Source: Methanobrevibacter sp.
GTDB lineage: Archaea > Methanobacteriota > Methanobacteria > Methanobacteriales > Methanobacteriaceae
Length of the DNA stretch: 64,000 bases
Assembly: GCF_030539555.1 (NCBI RefSeq)
Contig: NZ_JAUNXX010000001.1
Location: forward strand, 1-64,000
Direction of reading: 5' to 3'
Positions within the stretch are counted from its first letter, which is position 1. The number at the start of each line of letters is the position of its first letter. Of the stretch, positions 34,280-43,239 are shown piece by piece. The notes beneath the pieces are model-generated. The model was not told the origin of the DNA. It was given only the letters and a program-made list of their open reading frames with translations, and did not search any database. The translations under genes were made by a program, and so were the position numbers.

Positions 34280-35944
34280 CTATAATTCTCCCCTTTGGCG
34301 CCTTTCATCCAAGTACTTGAGACCTAAGTCGCCCAGTTTGTATTTCTGGATTTTACCACTGGTTGTAAGAGGGAACTCATCCACAAAGAAGACATATTTA
34401 GGCACCTTATATCTTGCAATGGATCCTATACAGAAATCACGGATATCCGCTTCGGTCACATCGTCAAAGCCATCTTCCTTAATGATGAATGCACCTACAA
34501 TCTCTCCGTACTTTTCATCGGGAATTCCTGCAACCTGAACATCCTGAACGCATTCATGGGTAAAGAGAAACTCCTCAATCTCACGAGGGTATATGTTTTC
34601 CCCACCACGGATAATCATGTCCTTGATACGTCCGACGATTGAATAATATCCGTCCTCATCCACTGTTGCAAGGTCTCCTGAGTGAAGCCACCCGTCAGGT
34701 TCAATGGTTTCTGCAGTCTTTTCAGGCATGTTGTAATAACCTTTCATTACGTTAAAGCCTCTGCACATGATTTCTCCGGTTTCACCGACACCGAGTTCCT
34801 CACCGGTTTCAGGATCAACAATCTTAACCTCAATATTAGGGAACTTACGCCCGACTGTGTTGATTTTTTTCTCAAAGCTGTCAGCAGCATTGGTTTGTGT
34901 AAAACCCGGAGCCGCTTCGGTAAGTCCATATACACTGGTGATTTCCTTCATGTTCATCTTTTCGATTGCATCCTTCATGGTTTCGACCGGACATGTTGAA
35001 CCTGCCATGATTCCTGTACGAAGGGAACTCATGTCAAACATGTCAAACATCGGATGGTTCATCATTCCTATAAACATTGTAGGAACACCGTAGATTGAAG
35101 TGCACTTTTCCTTCTGGATTGAGGAAATCGCCAGAAGAGGATCGTACTCCTCAAGCACAACCATGGTTGAGCCGTGGGTTATTACTGCCATTACGCCAAG
35201 CACTGTTCCAAAACAGTGGAATAACGGCACCTGCAAAAGCAGCCTGTCATCGGGAGAATAGTTCATGTTTTCCCCAATGTAGTAACCGTCATTTACGATA
35301 TTTCTTGAAGTGAGCATTACGCCTTTCGGAAATCCTTCGGTTCCGGAAGTATACTGCATGTTGATTACATCATGCTGTGTAACTGAATCCTTGATTTTCT
35401 GGTATTCATCGTCATCGTAGTTCATGCCTAAAAGCAGGAGTTCATTGGTGTTGTACATTCCCCTGTGCTTTTCCTGACCCACATGGAAGATGAATTTCAG
35501 ATGAGGGAATTTTTCGCTGACAAGGCTTCCTCTTGCGCAGTTCTTCATTTCAGGCACAAGTCCGTGGATTATGTCAAAATAGCTTGTGTCCCTGAATCCG
35601 TCGGTCATCGCTATTGCCTTCATGTCTGACTGCTTGAGGACATATTCCAGCTCATGTGACTGGTAAGCCGTATTGACCGTTACGATTGTTGCACCTATCT
35701 TTGCTGTCGCAAACATGTATGTAAGCCATTCAGGCACGTTTTTAGCCCAAATTCCTACGTGATCTCCTTTTTCAATTCCGATAGCCAGCATCCCTTTTGC
35801 CAGGTTATCCACCCTTTCATCAAATTCCTTATAAGTAAATCTTAAGTTCCTGTCCGGATAAACGATAAATTCATGATCTGGTTGCTTTTCAACCATTGTC
35901 TCGAAAAACTTTCCTAATGCGAGTTCTGTAAATAATTCTGACAT
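34280..35944 (-). CDS. acyl-CoA/AMP-dependent synthetase
   Basis: 554 residues of the ANL superfamily, which activates a carboxylic acid to an acyl-AMP and then an acyl-CoA. The phosphate-binding loop [11 protein letters not shown], the motif [16 protein letters not shown], the hinge [16 protein letters not shown] and the C-terminal SGKIQKYKL lysine are all present. Length and style match medium/long-chain acyl-CoA ligases; the actual substrate is unknown. In a methanogen it may serve uptake of branched or medium-chain acids from the gut. ATG 35944 has AGGTGA upstream. The XRE-cupin regulator gene lies 165 bases upstream on the same strand and probably controls it. Confidence 0.92.
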   Translation of the reverse strand: MSELFTELALGKFFETMVEKQPDHEFIVYPDRNLRFTYKEFDERVDNLAKGMLAIGIEKGDHVGIWAKNVPEWLTYMFATAKIGATIVTVNTAYQSHELEYVLKQSDMKAIAMTDGFRDTSYFDIIHGLVPEMKNCARGSLVSEKFPHLKFIFHVGQEKHRGMYNTNELLLLGMNYDDDEYQKIKDSVTQHDVINMQYTSGTEGFPKGVMLTSRNIVNDGYYIGENMNYSPDDRLLLQVPLFHCFGTVLGVMAVITHGSTMVVLEEYDPLLAISSIQKEKCTSIYGVPTMFIGMMNHPMFDMFDMSSLRTGIMAGSTCPVETMKDAIEKMNMKEITSVYGLTEAAPGFTQTNAADSFEKKINTVGRKFPNIEVKIVDPETGEELGVGETGEIMCRGFNVMKGYYNMPEKTAETIEPDGWLHSGDLATVDEDGYYSIVGRIKDMIIRGGENIYPREIEEFLFTHECVQDVQVAGIPDEKYGEIVGAFIIKEDGFDDVTEADIRDFCIGSIARYKVPKYVFFVDEFPLTTSGKIQKYKLGDLGLKYLDERRQRGEL

Positions 35945-36003
35945 ACTTTTCACCTAATTATATTAAATCAATCAACAATAAAATAACTAAACCAAAATGC
36001 AAA

Positions 36004-36099
36004 TCATAAATGCAATCCCAATTGCAATGTTTTTAAGTTTAAATTCAAATCGGCTGTGTAAAATCTATCTATTTTTGGTTTTAAAGTTATTTTACTCAT
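36004..36099 (-). CDS. possible 31-residue peptide between regulator and ligase
   Basis: A short frame starts at ATG 36099 with a strong GAGGT eight bases upstream, which overlaps the stop codon of the XRE-cupin gene. It reads MSKITLKPKIDRFYTADLNL and ends at a TGA 60 bases before the acyl-CoA ligase. It may be a real small protein, a leader peptide, or the remains of a longer gene. Only the binding site and position support it. Confidence 0.35.
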   Translation of the reverse strand: MSKITLKPKIDRFYTADLNLNLKTLQLGLHL

Positions 36100-36109
36100 T
36101 TTATCTACC

Positions 36110-36682
36110 TCAGTATGGAGTGTAAAGTACTGCTAGGATTTTAGCATCGTTTTCACTGCTTGCGTGTAGGTGGTGCGGTACCGCTGAGTCATAAAATATT
36201 GTGTCGCCTTCACCGATTGTGAAAGTGTCCTTTCCGTAGATGACTTCAATCTCACCTTCAAGCACATAGATGAACTCTTCACCTTCGTGTGAGGAAAGTT
36301 CCTTTTCGCCCTTTTCATATTTGATGTCTATCATGAAAGGGTCTATGTTTCTGTCTATTTTGCCTGCACCTAATGAGTGGAATTCCAGATTGGTTGCGTT
36401 TGTAACGTCTTCCCTTCCGGAGAAATAAAGTGAGTTCTGGGTTTTTCCTCCACGGGTAACGACCGGGCCGAGTTCAGGAGTATCATCTAAAAATGTACCT
36501 AATCTAACTCCAAGTGCCCTTGCCATTTTGGTTAATGGTGTGAGTGACGGAATCACTTCACCTGCTTCCATAGCTTCGAGAACTTCCTGCTTTACGCCAC
36601 TTCTTTGGGCTAGGTCTTCTATAGACATGTCTTGTCTAGCTCTAATGTCTTTAATCTTTTTTGCAAAATCTTCATTTGTCAT
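36110..36682 (-). CDS. XRE-cupin transcription regulator
   Basis: 190 residues from ATG 36682. Residues ~5-65 form a Cro/C1-type helix-turn-helix (MSIEDLAQRSGVKQEVLEAM), and residues ~115-190 a cupin barrel (HEGEEFIYVLEGEIEVIYG, then PHHLHA). Such proteins bind DNA and sense a small ligand through the cupin, often controlling the next metabolic gene. The neighbouring acyl-CoA ligase is the obvious target and an acyl-CoA or acid the obvious effector, but this is inference. A short frame with a strong binding site separates the two. Confidence 0.88.
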   Translation of the reverse strand: MTNEDFAKKIKDIRARQDMSIEDLAQRSGVKQEVLEAMEAGEVIPSLTPLTKMARALGVRLGTFLDDTPELGPVVTRGGKTQNSLYFSGREDVTNATNLEFHSLGAGKIDRNIDPFMIDIKYEKGEKELSSHEGEEFIYVLEGEIEVIYGKDTFTIGEGDTIFYDSAVPHHLHASSENDAKILAVLYTPY

Positions 36683-37134
36683 ATTTTTCACACAAAATTT
36701 TTTGAATTTACACTTAAAACAATTTAAGTATTTATAATTATATTCAATAGGCTATTTAAATATATCTTTCAAACTAAACAATTGAACAGTTTTGCGGATT
36801 TTGATTGAAAATTAAATATGAAATTTTCCCAAATTAAAAAATTGCTTTTAAATTGATGTAAAAACTGTTATGAATCCATAATATTGATTATATCTGTAAA
36901 ATTGACCTTAAAAACTACAAAAAGATTATATCTGATGAGATACAATCTTTAATTGTAAAGATTCATCCTCAAATCTTTACAAAAAAGTCATGTAGAAAAA
37001 CTCGAAAGAACTATATTCGTTTGTGAATCACTCCCTTGAATGTAAATAGGGCCGGAAGAAAGCCGGCCTTATTTACAAATTTCACCAAAATATTTTTTAA
37101 AAAGAAACCCATAAATTAAAATCAAGGTGAAAAT
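36683..37134. other. spacer with three strong hairpins
   Basis: The first ~200 bases are AT-rich without features. From 36919 to 37077 there are three consecutive stem-loops, described separately. This spacer separates the divergent XRE-cupin and M14-like genes and contains the promoters of both. No known RNA family was recognised in it. Confidence 0.55.
36919..37077 (+). ncRNA. candidate structured RNA (three stem-loops)
   Basis: Three hairpins follow one another. Hairpin 1 is at 36921-36950: AAAGATTATATCT pairs with AGATACAATCTTT (12 of 13). Hairpin 2 is at 36955-36981: GTAAAGATT pairs with AATCTTTAC with an eight-base loop. Hairpin 3 is at 37041-37075: GTAAATAGGGCCGG pairs with CCGGCCTTATTTAC (13 of 14, seven-base loop). 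Between two and three lies CGAAAGAACTATATTCG, which can also pair weakly. The region ends 58 bases before the M14-like gene. It could be a leader element of that gene, a stand-alone RNA, or opposed terminators; strand is assigned only from the downstream gene. Confidence 0.45.
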
Positions 37135-37824
37135 TTGCAGAATAAAAATAAAATAGTGATTATCATCGCTCTTATTTTAGTTATAGGAGGTCTTGCCTAT
37201 TATGAGGCAAACTACCACATCAACAACATTTCCTATACAACACTTGGAAATACAAGCATAGGCACCGTGGAAAAAGGAATTTCCGGAAATGCAAGTGCAG
37301 ACACCACCATAGCACTCATTACAGGAATCCATCCAAGAGAAACACTGTCAATCGAACCTGAAATACAGGCTGCAAGGGAATTCGGAAGCAATGACGTTAA
37401 GATAATCCATTATAAGGTTACTGTAACAGACAGGCCGGAGGATTATGATGTCGGAAGGGCAAACGGAGAAAGTCTTGTTGAGGAATTTGTCAATCCGGAT
37501 GTGACCCAATCAGACGCTCAGGCAGTTGTCATAAGCCATTCACACAATCCCGACTATGGTGTCGGATTTTACGTTGCAACTCCTGAAATGGACAATGCTT
37601 CAGTCGATATGGCTGAAAAGATAAATCAAACCAGTGATTTCAATTATTATCCGGTTACCGGAAATGAAACTTACAAATCAACTTCCGCAGTTCTGGTTTC
37701 AAAACCGATTGCACAGGCAGGATATCCTACACTGGTATATGAAATTCCCGAAGACATCACAGAGCAGACTGCAACATCCAAAACCAAGGAACTTTTTGAA
37801 ATGATTTGCAAAATCGTTTCCTAA
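37135..37824 (+). CDS. membrane-anchored M14-like zinc peptidase-fold protein
   Basis: 229 residues. The start is TTG 37135, fixed by AAGGTGA four bases upstream; no ATG is near. An N-terminal hydrophobic segment (IVIIIALILVIGGLAYYEA) anchors it outside the membrane. The stretch GIHPRETLSIEP resembles the first zinc-binding motif of M14 carboxypeptidases and deacylases (H-x-x-E), and VYEIPED near the end could carry the catalytic Glu. The middle HSHNPDYG may supply the third ligand. The protein is shorter than active M14 enzymes, so activity is uncertain. A structured leader may regulate it. Confidence 0.7.
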   Translation: MQNKNKIVIIIALILVIGGLAYYEANYHINNISYTTLGNTSIGTVEKGISGNASADTTIALITGIHPRETLSIEPEIQAAREFGSNDVKIIHYKVTVTDRPEDYDVGRANGESLVEEFVNPDVTQSDAQAVVISHSHNPDYGVGFYVATPEMDNASVDMAEKINQTSDFNYYPVTGNETYKSTSAVLVSKPIAQAGYPTLVYEIPEDITEQTATSKTKELFEMICKIVS

Positions 37825-38027
37825 TTTTTTCCATTTTTCTCATCATAATTTGACATCAATATCCTTGAACAATCAATTGATTAAAATGGCAGTTAAACCA
37901 AAAGTATTACTAATTATTGAAGTGTTTTTTAAAATATGAATAATTACTGCAATAATGGAATATTTGGAATTCTAAAATATAGATGGAATGGACAATAAAT
38001 TTAATTTTTTTAAAATAATAGAAATTA

Positions 38028-38037
38028 TTTATATAAT
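38028..38037 (+). promoter_or_regulatory. TATA box candidate of the thymidylate synthase gene
   Basis: TTTATATAAT lies 38-47 bases before the ATG at 38075, the spacing expected for an archaeal promoter with a short leader. Confidence 0.5.
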
Positions 38038-38074
38038 ATTGGCTAAAAATTTAATTAATTAAAGGAGCTATCTT

Positions 38075-38773
38075 ATGTTAACAATCAATCAATGTTACCT
38101 AGATTTTGTCGATAAAATCTTAAAAGAAGGAAAAGAAACTTACAAGGACTCAAATCATCATCTGGTCGAAAGCTTAGGAAACTTTTATATCATTGACGAT
38201 CCCTTCGACCTTAAGTTCAGGGCAAAATACCAGCACTACACACCGGAAATGCTATTATCAGACATCAAATCCGGAAAATTCGATATGGAATCCTGCCCAA
38301 TCAAAAGCGACGCACTCTATGAATATGTGAAATCCGCTGAAAACCCTGACGACCAGGGATTCGTATACACATACCCTAACCGTATCTATGCCCATTTTGA
38401 CATAGACCAGTTCAACACAATGAAACAGAGAATATTGACTGCAACCGGTTCCAACAGGGCAGTTGCAGTTACAATTGACCCTTCACTGGATGCTGACAGG
38501 GAAGACATTCCATGCCTTCAGTTCCTGCAGTGCATTGTCCGTGACAATGAGCTGACCATCCACTGCATATTCAGAAGCAACGATATCTTCGGTGCGTTTT
38601 ACTCAAACATGTTTTTCATAGCATATCTGGGCTTGAAAATGAAAGAAGAAGTTAACAAGGAAATCATGGGTGAAAAGTTAAACTTCGGCGGAGTCCACTA
38701 TCACTCAACCTCAGGCCATATCTATAATACTGATTTAAGATCAGCTCGCAAACTAATCAAAGCAAACAAATAA
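38075..38773 (+). CDS. thyA: archaeal-type thymidylate synthase
   Basis: 232 residues. The thymidylate synthase core is visible: PCLQFLQ with the nucleophile Cys147, RSND at 167-170 that binds the nucleotide phosphate, and HIY at 215-217. The N-terminal third is divergent and lacks the bacterial lid, as in the short methanogen enzymes (~220-230 residues). It methylates dUMP to dTMP (EC 2.1.1.45); in methanogens the one-carbon carrier is tetrahydromethanopterin-type. A related dCMP hydroxymethylase activity cannot be excluded. GGAGC lies nine bases before the ATG. It ends in a bidirectional terminator shared with the adhesin gene. Confidence 0.82.
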   Translation: MLTINQCYLDFVDKILKEGKETYKDSNHHLVESLGNFYIIDDPFDLKFRAKYQHYTPEMLLSDIKSGKFDMESCPIKSDALYEYVKSAENPDDQGFVYTYPNRIYAHFDIDQFNTMKQRILTATGSNRAVAVTIDPSLDADREDIPCLQFLQCIVRDNELTIHCIFRSNDIFGAFYSNMFFIAYLGLKMKEEVNKEIMGEKLNFGGVHYHSTSGHIYNTDLRSARKLIKANK

Positions 38774-38798
38774 GGTTTTACATAACCTTATTTTTTGA
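38769..38798. terminator. bidirectional terminator between convergent genes
   Basis: A perfect nine-base stem AATAAGGTT/AACCTTATT with a six-base loop overlaps the stop codons of both the thymidylate synthase gene and the adhesin-protease gene. A T run follows on the plus strand. Confidence 0.75.
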
Positions 38799-41700
38799 CT
38801 GTCACCACTTTACTTATTTTAGCAGTTCCATAAACTGCAGTCAATGTGAACTTGCCTGTTTTTGATAAAGCATTTATTTTAAAAATAGCTATTCCCTTGG
38901 AATTTGTTTTAGCCTTATATGTCCTTGTCATGAATTTGACTTTAACATACTTGTTTTTGATGATTTCACCGTTGGAATTGAGTAGTTTAACTGTGTATTT
39001 GAATGTTCTGGACTTTTTAACAATTTTATTGGCCATTATTAAAGTAGGCTTTACGGTTATCTTATTTGAGACCTTAACGTTTTTGTATGTAGCGGTTATT
39101 GTGTAGGTTTTAGGGCTTAAGGCAATCTTTATGGATGCAAAACCGGAACTGTCCGTTGTTTTCGTATATCTTTTGCCGTTTAGAGTGAATGTTACCTTAA
39201 CTCCTTTAGCTGCATTACCGTAATCGTCAAAGACTTTCACCCTATAACAGGTGCCCGCACCGTAATACATGACAATGTTCTTATTTTGAGTGATTCTTGA
39301 TACGACTTTAATGCTTTGTGTCTTGATTTCACCGGACTTGTCGTTTGTAACCTTTACATCATATGTTCCCGGTTTCAGGTTAATGGTCAATGAAGCTGTT
39401 TTATAGCTAACCTGATTTATCTCCAATGTTGTACTATCTTGCGAGTTAACCTTATATACTGCATTTTGAGCATAGACAGTTGCATCCGGAAGAACAATTG
39501 TGGTTTTGACAACTACTCTAGCGAAACTTGATGAATTGATATGCTTTTCGCTTCCCCTGAATTCAATGACAACATCATAACTGCCCACATCCAAAGCCAA
39601 ATCTGCATTTACAGTTCCGTCACCGCCAGTGGTAGCATTGTATGTTTTACCGGCTATTGTATAGTATATTTCCTCTCCTGCAACAGGATTGCCGCATTTG
39701 TCTGTCAATTTAATGGCCAGCTTTTCTCCGCTTCCATAGTCCGTTGTCAGATTGCCGGCGACAATACATGTCCTGGCGCAGTTTATTGTGAAGTTATCTG
39801 AAATGTCGTGCGCCTCATATAATGATGAAACTAGCCTGACTGTGAAACTGTATGATCCCATATCCAAATCAGCAAATCTGATTGATTTAAAGCCGTTGGC
39901 CAATTTAAAAGGATAATCCATACCGTTGATGTTAATGACAATGTTTTCGCTGACGGATTTTGATGATGTGATATTGATAGTGACGCTGTCCTGTGCGACT
40001 TCAACCTCACATGAAAGGACAAGGGGAGCCCTGTTGATTGTTAACCCTACAGAAGCATTGCTTTCAATGTATATTGAATCTCCTCCAAAGTAAAGGTCGA
40101 TATTGTAGACACCGACATCTGCAATGTTACTTATTTCTATCTGACCGTTTGAATCCGTGAATCTGGTATATGTGTCTTTTCCCGCAGAATATGATACAGG
40201 CTTATCTGAAAGGGGACTCCCATACCTGTCAACCAGTCTGGCCACCAGCCTGTCGCCGCTTTCATATGTGGTTATAAGGTCATCTGCAACAATATAAGTT
40301 CTAACGGAAGTTATTGTGAAATTTGCTGAAGCGTCAGCAGAATCGTACAGTTCGCTTGGAAGGCTAACGCAGATTTCATAAAAACCGCAGTCAAGGTCTG
40401 TCAGGTTGTATGAATAAACACCATTGCTCAAAGCGAATGTCTGATTATTCACAATTATGCTTTCGTTTAAAGGTTTTGAAATGGTTATTTTGACAAAGGC
40501 ACTGTCCAGATAAACAGTAACGTCAACATTTATTTCAACCCTGACCCTTGACACGTTAACGGATGTGGAATTGCCGGAAGATATGTAACCTAGAGAGACA
40601 TATTCCACATAAACATCGTAAAAACCTAAATCAAAGTCATAGTTCAAATCTGCGAATCCGTTTGAAACTTCACGTTCAAAAATCTCTCCGGATATGTTGA
40701 ATATAGCTTTTCCACCATCCACAGGATTGCCGTATTGGTTTGTGACATGAACGCTGATATTTGCATAGTTATCATCTGCATGCAGTGTGATTGATGTCTG
40801 TGTTGCTATCTCATCGCCAACAGTGAATGCCTTGATGCATGCCACCTGTGAAGAGTAGGTATGGCCAGGATATTCCCATTCAAGTTCATAGAGATCCTGC
40901 CAGTTTACACCATCATAGCTGACAAATGAGACATTTTCTGAATAAATCAAGCTGTTAAGGCTAACATATTCGGAAATTGGAAATGCAGCTTCCTCGTCGA
41001 CTGTTATGTTGAAGACCACCTCAAAGATATCCCCTGCTTTTAGCGGAACGAATTCCTTTAATCCGATTGTGTAGTAACCTGGATTTGAAAATCCGTTTTG
41101 AACAAGTTTCAATGTGCTGTTGACATATATTGAGATTGTCCAATTGCTATCCTTCTGGAAATATGTTGAAACAGCGGCAATGTACTCGTTTTCTGTGGAA
41201 GTGAATATGTTTTTATACCATACGGTGTTTGTTGAGTTCAAAAAGTAATCTGTTTTGCCCGGAATGTCGTATTGGTAGTTTTTGTCATACTTTATTGAAT
41301 CGTTAAAAATAAAGGCAAATGATGAGTCGAAGCTTCCCACCTTGGCGCAGGTTGTGTCATAATATGAAACATAATAATATCCTTTGTTTCCCCAACTGTC
41401 ACCCCAGCTGTTTCTGACTATCCAAGCGCCTTTGCCCGGAGCCCCTGAAATGACAAAATCATCATCCCATCCGACTATGGTGACCGCATGATTGCAGGAT
41501 GTGCCCTTATTATAGTATTGAACATAATTTCCTCCTGAATAGCGCGGCGCTGCATAAATTGCAGTGTAGACTGCACCGTAGTCCATTATTGCCCTTTTGA
41601 TTGCATCATTGTCTGTGAAGTTATCCCTTTTGAGATAGACTATATTCTGAATATGAGTTAACGGAGCCAATACAGCAGACAACTGACTGCTGTCGTCGTA

Positions 41701-43197
41701 TAAATCTTCACTTTGATAAACGGGGCCCAGCCAGCTTACAAGATACCCTATTCCCATCTCATCATATCCTCCATCATTGGTTTTCATATTCCATCCGTAA
41801 TCTGAGTAAAATGAGATGATGTTTTTCATGTTCTCTTCAGACAGGATGATATTTTCCCCACCGGATTTAAGAAGGGCTGATTCAAGACTTGCTATAGTGG
41901 CAAACGCCCAGCAGTTACCTCCGTTCAGCTGATTTTTGACAGATCCGACATGACCCAAATCCACAAGATTGTAATAGCTTGGAAATGTACCGTTGAAGGC
42001 AGGTGAGTATCTGTATAATGTATAGTTGGCGTCGAATATGAACATGTTAATTTCTGATGAATTGAACAGGTCATTGTATGACGATGCAATGTTGTTTATG
42101 TATGTGTTGTTGTCTGCATATGATTCCTCGTTCAGGATGCTGTAAACAGCGCCTGCACAGATTTCTGCGGAATTGTTTTCAAAACGATTATAATCCGCTT
42201 GAGCAAAATAGCATGCATCAATATATAGCGCACCGCCATTTCTTGCATGATTGCATTTGAAATCAGAGCTTATAACTTCAGCAGTTCCATAGATTTGATA
42301 GACTGCACCGCCATTGTATTTTGCAGTGTTGTTTGAAAATTCAAGATCATGCAGATATGAATTGGAGTTCAAAACACAGACTGCACCGCCGAATGTGGAT
42401 TTTGAATTATAAAAACTGGAATGGTTAGCGGTCAGGTTATATTCAATAACATAAATTGCACCTCCGGCATCATTAAGTGACTCATCAGATATGAATCGGG
42501 AGTTCACTATCCTTATGCCTGATTTATTCACGCCGGGTGAGATGCATGCTATGGCTCCTCCGTAGTTATATGCAACGTTGTTGAGAAATGTGGAGTTGTA
42601 AATCTCCAATATTCCTCCGCTCATATAGATTGCACCGCCATATTCTGCGTAATTGTCTTCAAAAATACAGTCGTTGAGATAAACGTCATATTTGCTGTTC
42701 GGACAGTAAATGGCTCCTCCATAAGATTTTTCATGACTGGCCGCATTTCCTGTGGAATCCTTAAATATTACAGCTGATGCGTTCAGTTTTCCCTGGTTGA
42801 ATATTTGAGTGTTTGATAGGGTGATGTTTCTGATAATGAAATTTTCATTGATCAGGAAAACTTTTCCGTTTCCTTTAATTATTGTGTTTTGAGAGTCGTG
42901 CCCAAAAATGGATACATTGGTTTTGGAGTTAAGTGGAGTGAAATTATACTCTCCGCCAGCCAGATGGATGACTGAGTTATCCTTGATTCTACTGTCAGTC
43001 AGATCCCTATATGGATTCTCACTGGATCCGTCACCTGTATCGTTTTCAATATTCGAATCGAAATAATAATGAGTCATTTCCTCATCGGCATTATGAATCT
43101 CCGTTTGATTATCACCTGCGAAACTTGCATTGGTGAGTGAAAATAAAAAAAGTAATGCCAATAAAATGACAGTCATCCTGTTGAGTTTTTTGGACAA
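38788..43197 (-). CDS. secreted adhesin with papain-like cysteine protease domain, 1469 residues
   Basis: A signal peptide (VILLALLFLFSLTNASFA) leads to right-handed beta-helix repeats at ~45-400, with GGAIY...N(S/N)xF units. A C1A papain-like protease follows at ~405-640 with the full catalytic set: Gln423 and Cys429 in NQLNGGNCWAFA, His570 in CNHAVTIVGWD and Asn596 in VRNSWG. A ~160-residue jelly-roll-like region and at least six Ig-like Big_3-type repeats complete it. There is no C-terminal membrane anchor, so it may bind the pseudomurein wall non-covalently. The start is TTG 43197 with GGTGA upstream. It is a tandem paralogue of the next gene. Substrates could be host or microbial proteins or the neighbouring giant adhesin. 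Confidence 0.9.
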   Translation of the reverse strand: MSKKLNRMTVILLALLFLFSLTNASFAGDNQTEIHNADEEMTHYYFDSNIENDTGDGSSENPYRDLTDSRIKDNSVIHLAGGEYNFTPLNSKTNVSIFGHDSQNTIIKGNGKVFLINENFIIRNITLSNTQIFNQGKLNASAVIFKDSTGNAASHEKSYGGAIYCPNSKYDVYLNDCIFEDNYAEYGGAIYMSGGILEIYNSTFLNNVAYNYGGAIACISPGVNKSGIRIVNSRFISDESLNDAGGAIYVIEYNLTANHSSFYNSKSTFGGAVCVLNSNSYLHDLEFSNNTAKYNGGAVYQIYGTAEVISSDFKCNHARNGGALYIDACYFAQADYNRFENNSAEICAGAVYSILNEESYADNNTYINNIASSYNDLFNSSEINMFIFDANYTLYRYSPAFNGTFPSYYNLVDLGHVGSVKNQLNGGNCWAFATIASLESALLKSGGENIILSEENMKNIISFYSDYGWNMKTNDGGYDEMGIGYLVSWLGPVYQSEDLYDDSSQLSAVLAPLTHIQNIVYLKRDNFTDNDAIKRAIMDYGAVYTAIYAAPRYSGGNYVQYYNKGTSCNHAVTIVGWDDDFVISGAPGKGAWIVRNSWGDSWGNKGYYYVSYYDTTCAKVGSFDSSFAFIFNDSIKYDKNYQYDIPGKTDYFLNSTNTVWYKNIFTSTENEYIAAVSTYFQKDSNWTISIYVNSTLKLVQNGFSNPGYYTIGLKEFVPLKAGDIFEVVFNITVDEEAAFPISEYVSLNSLIYSENVSFVSYDGVNWQDLYELEWEYPGHTYSSQVACIKAFTVGDEIATQTSITLHADDNYANISVHVTNQYGNPVDGGKAIFNISGEIFEREVSNGFADLNYDFDLGFYDVYVEYVSLGYISSGNSTSVNVSRVRVEINVDVTVYLDSAFVKITISKPLNESIIVNNQTFALSNGVYSYNLTDLDCGFYEICVSLPSELYDSADASANFTITSVRTYIVADDLITTYESGDRLVARLVDRYGSPLSDKPVSYSAGKDTYTRFTDSNGQIEISNIADVGVYNIDLYFGGDSIYIESNASVGLTINRAPLVLSCEVEVAQDSVTINITSSKSVSENIVININGMDYPFKLANGFKSIRFADLDMGSYSFTVRLVSSLYEAHDISDNFTINCARTCIVAGNLTTDYGSGEKLAIKLTDKCGNPVAGEEIYYTIAGKTYNATTGGDGTVNADLALDVGSYDVVIEFRGSEKHINSSSFARVVVKTTIVLPDATVYAQNAVYKVNSQDSTTLEINQVSYKTASLTINLKPGTYDVKVTNDKSGEIKTQSIKVVSRITQNKNIVMYYGAGTCYRVKVFDDYGNAAKGVKVTFTLNGKRYTKTTDSSGFASIKIALSPKTYTITATYKNVKVSNKITVKPTLIMANKIVKKSRTFKYTVKLLNSNGEIIKNKYVKVKFMTRTYKAKTNSKGIAIFKINALSKTGKFTLTAVYGTAKISKVVTVKK

Positions 43198-43239
43198 AAT
43201 ATCACCAATACTATTTAACTGCCTAATGATTATAAATAA

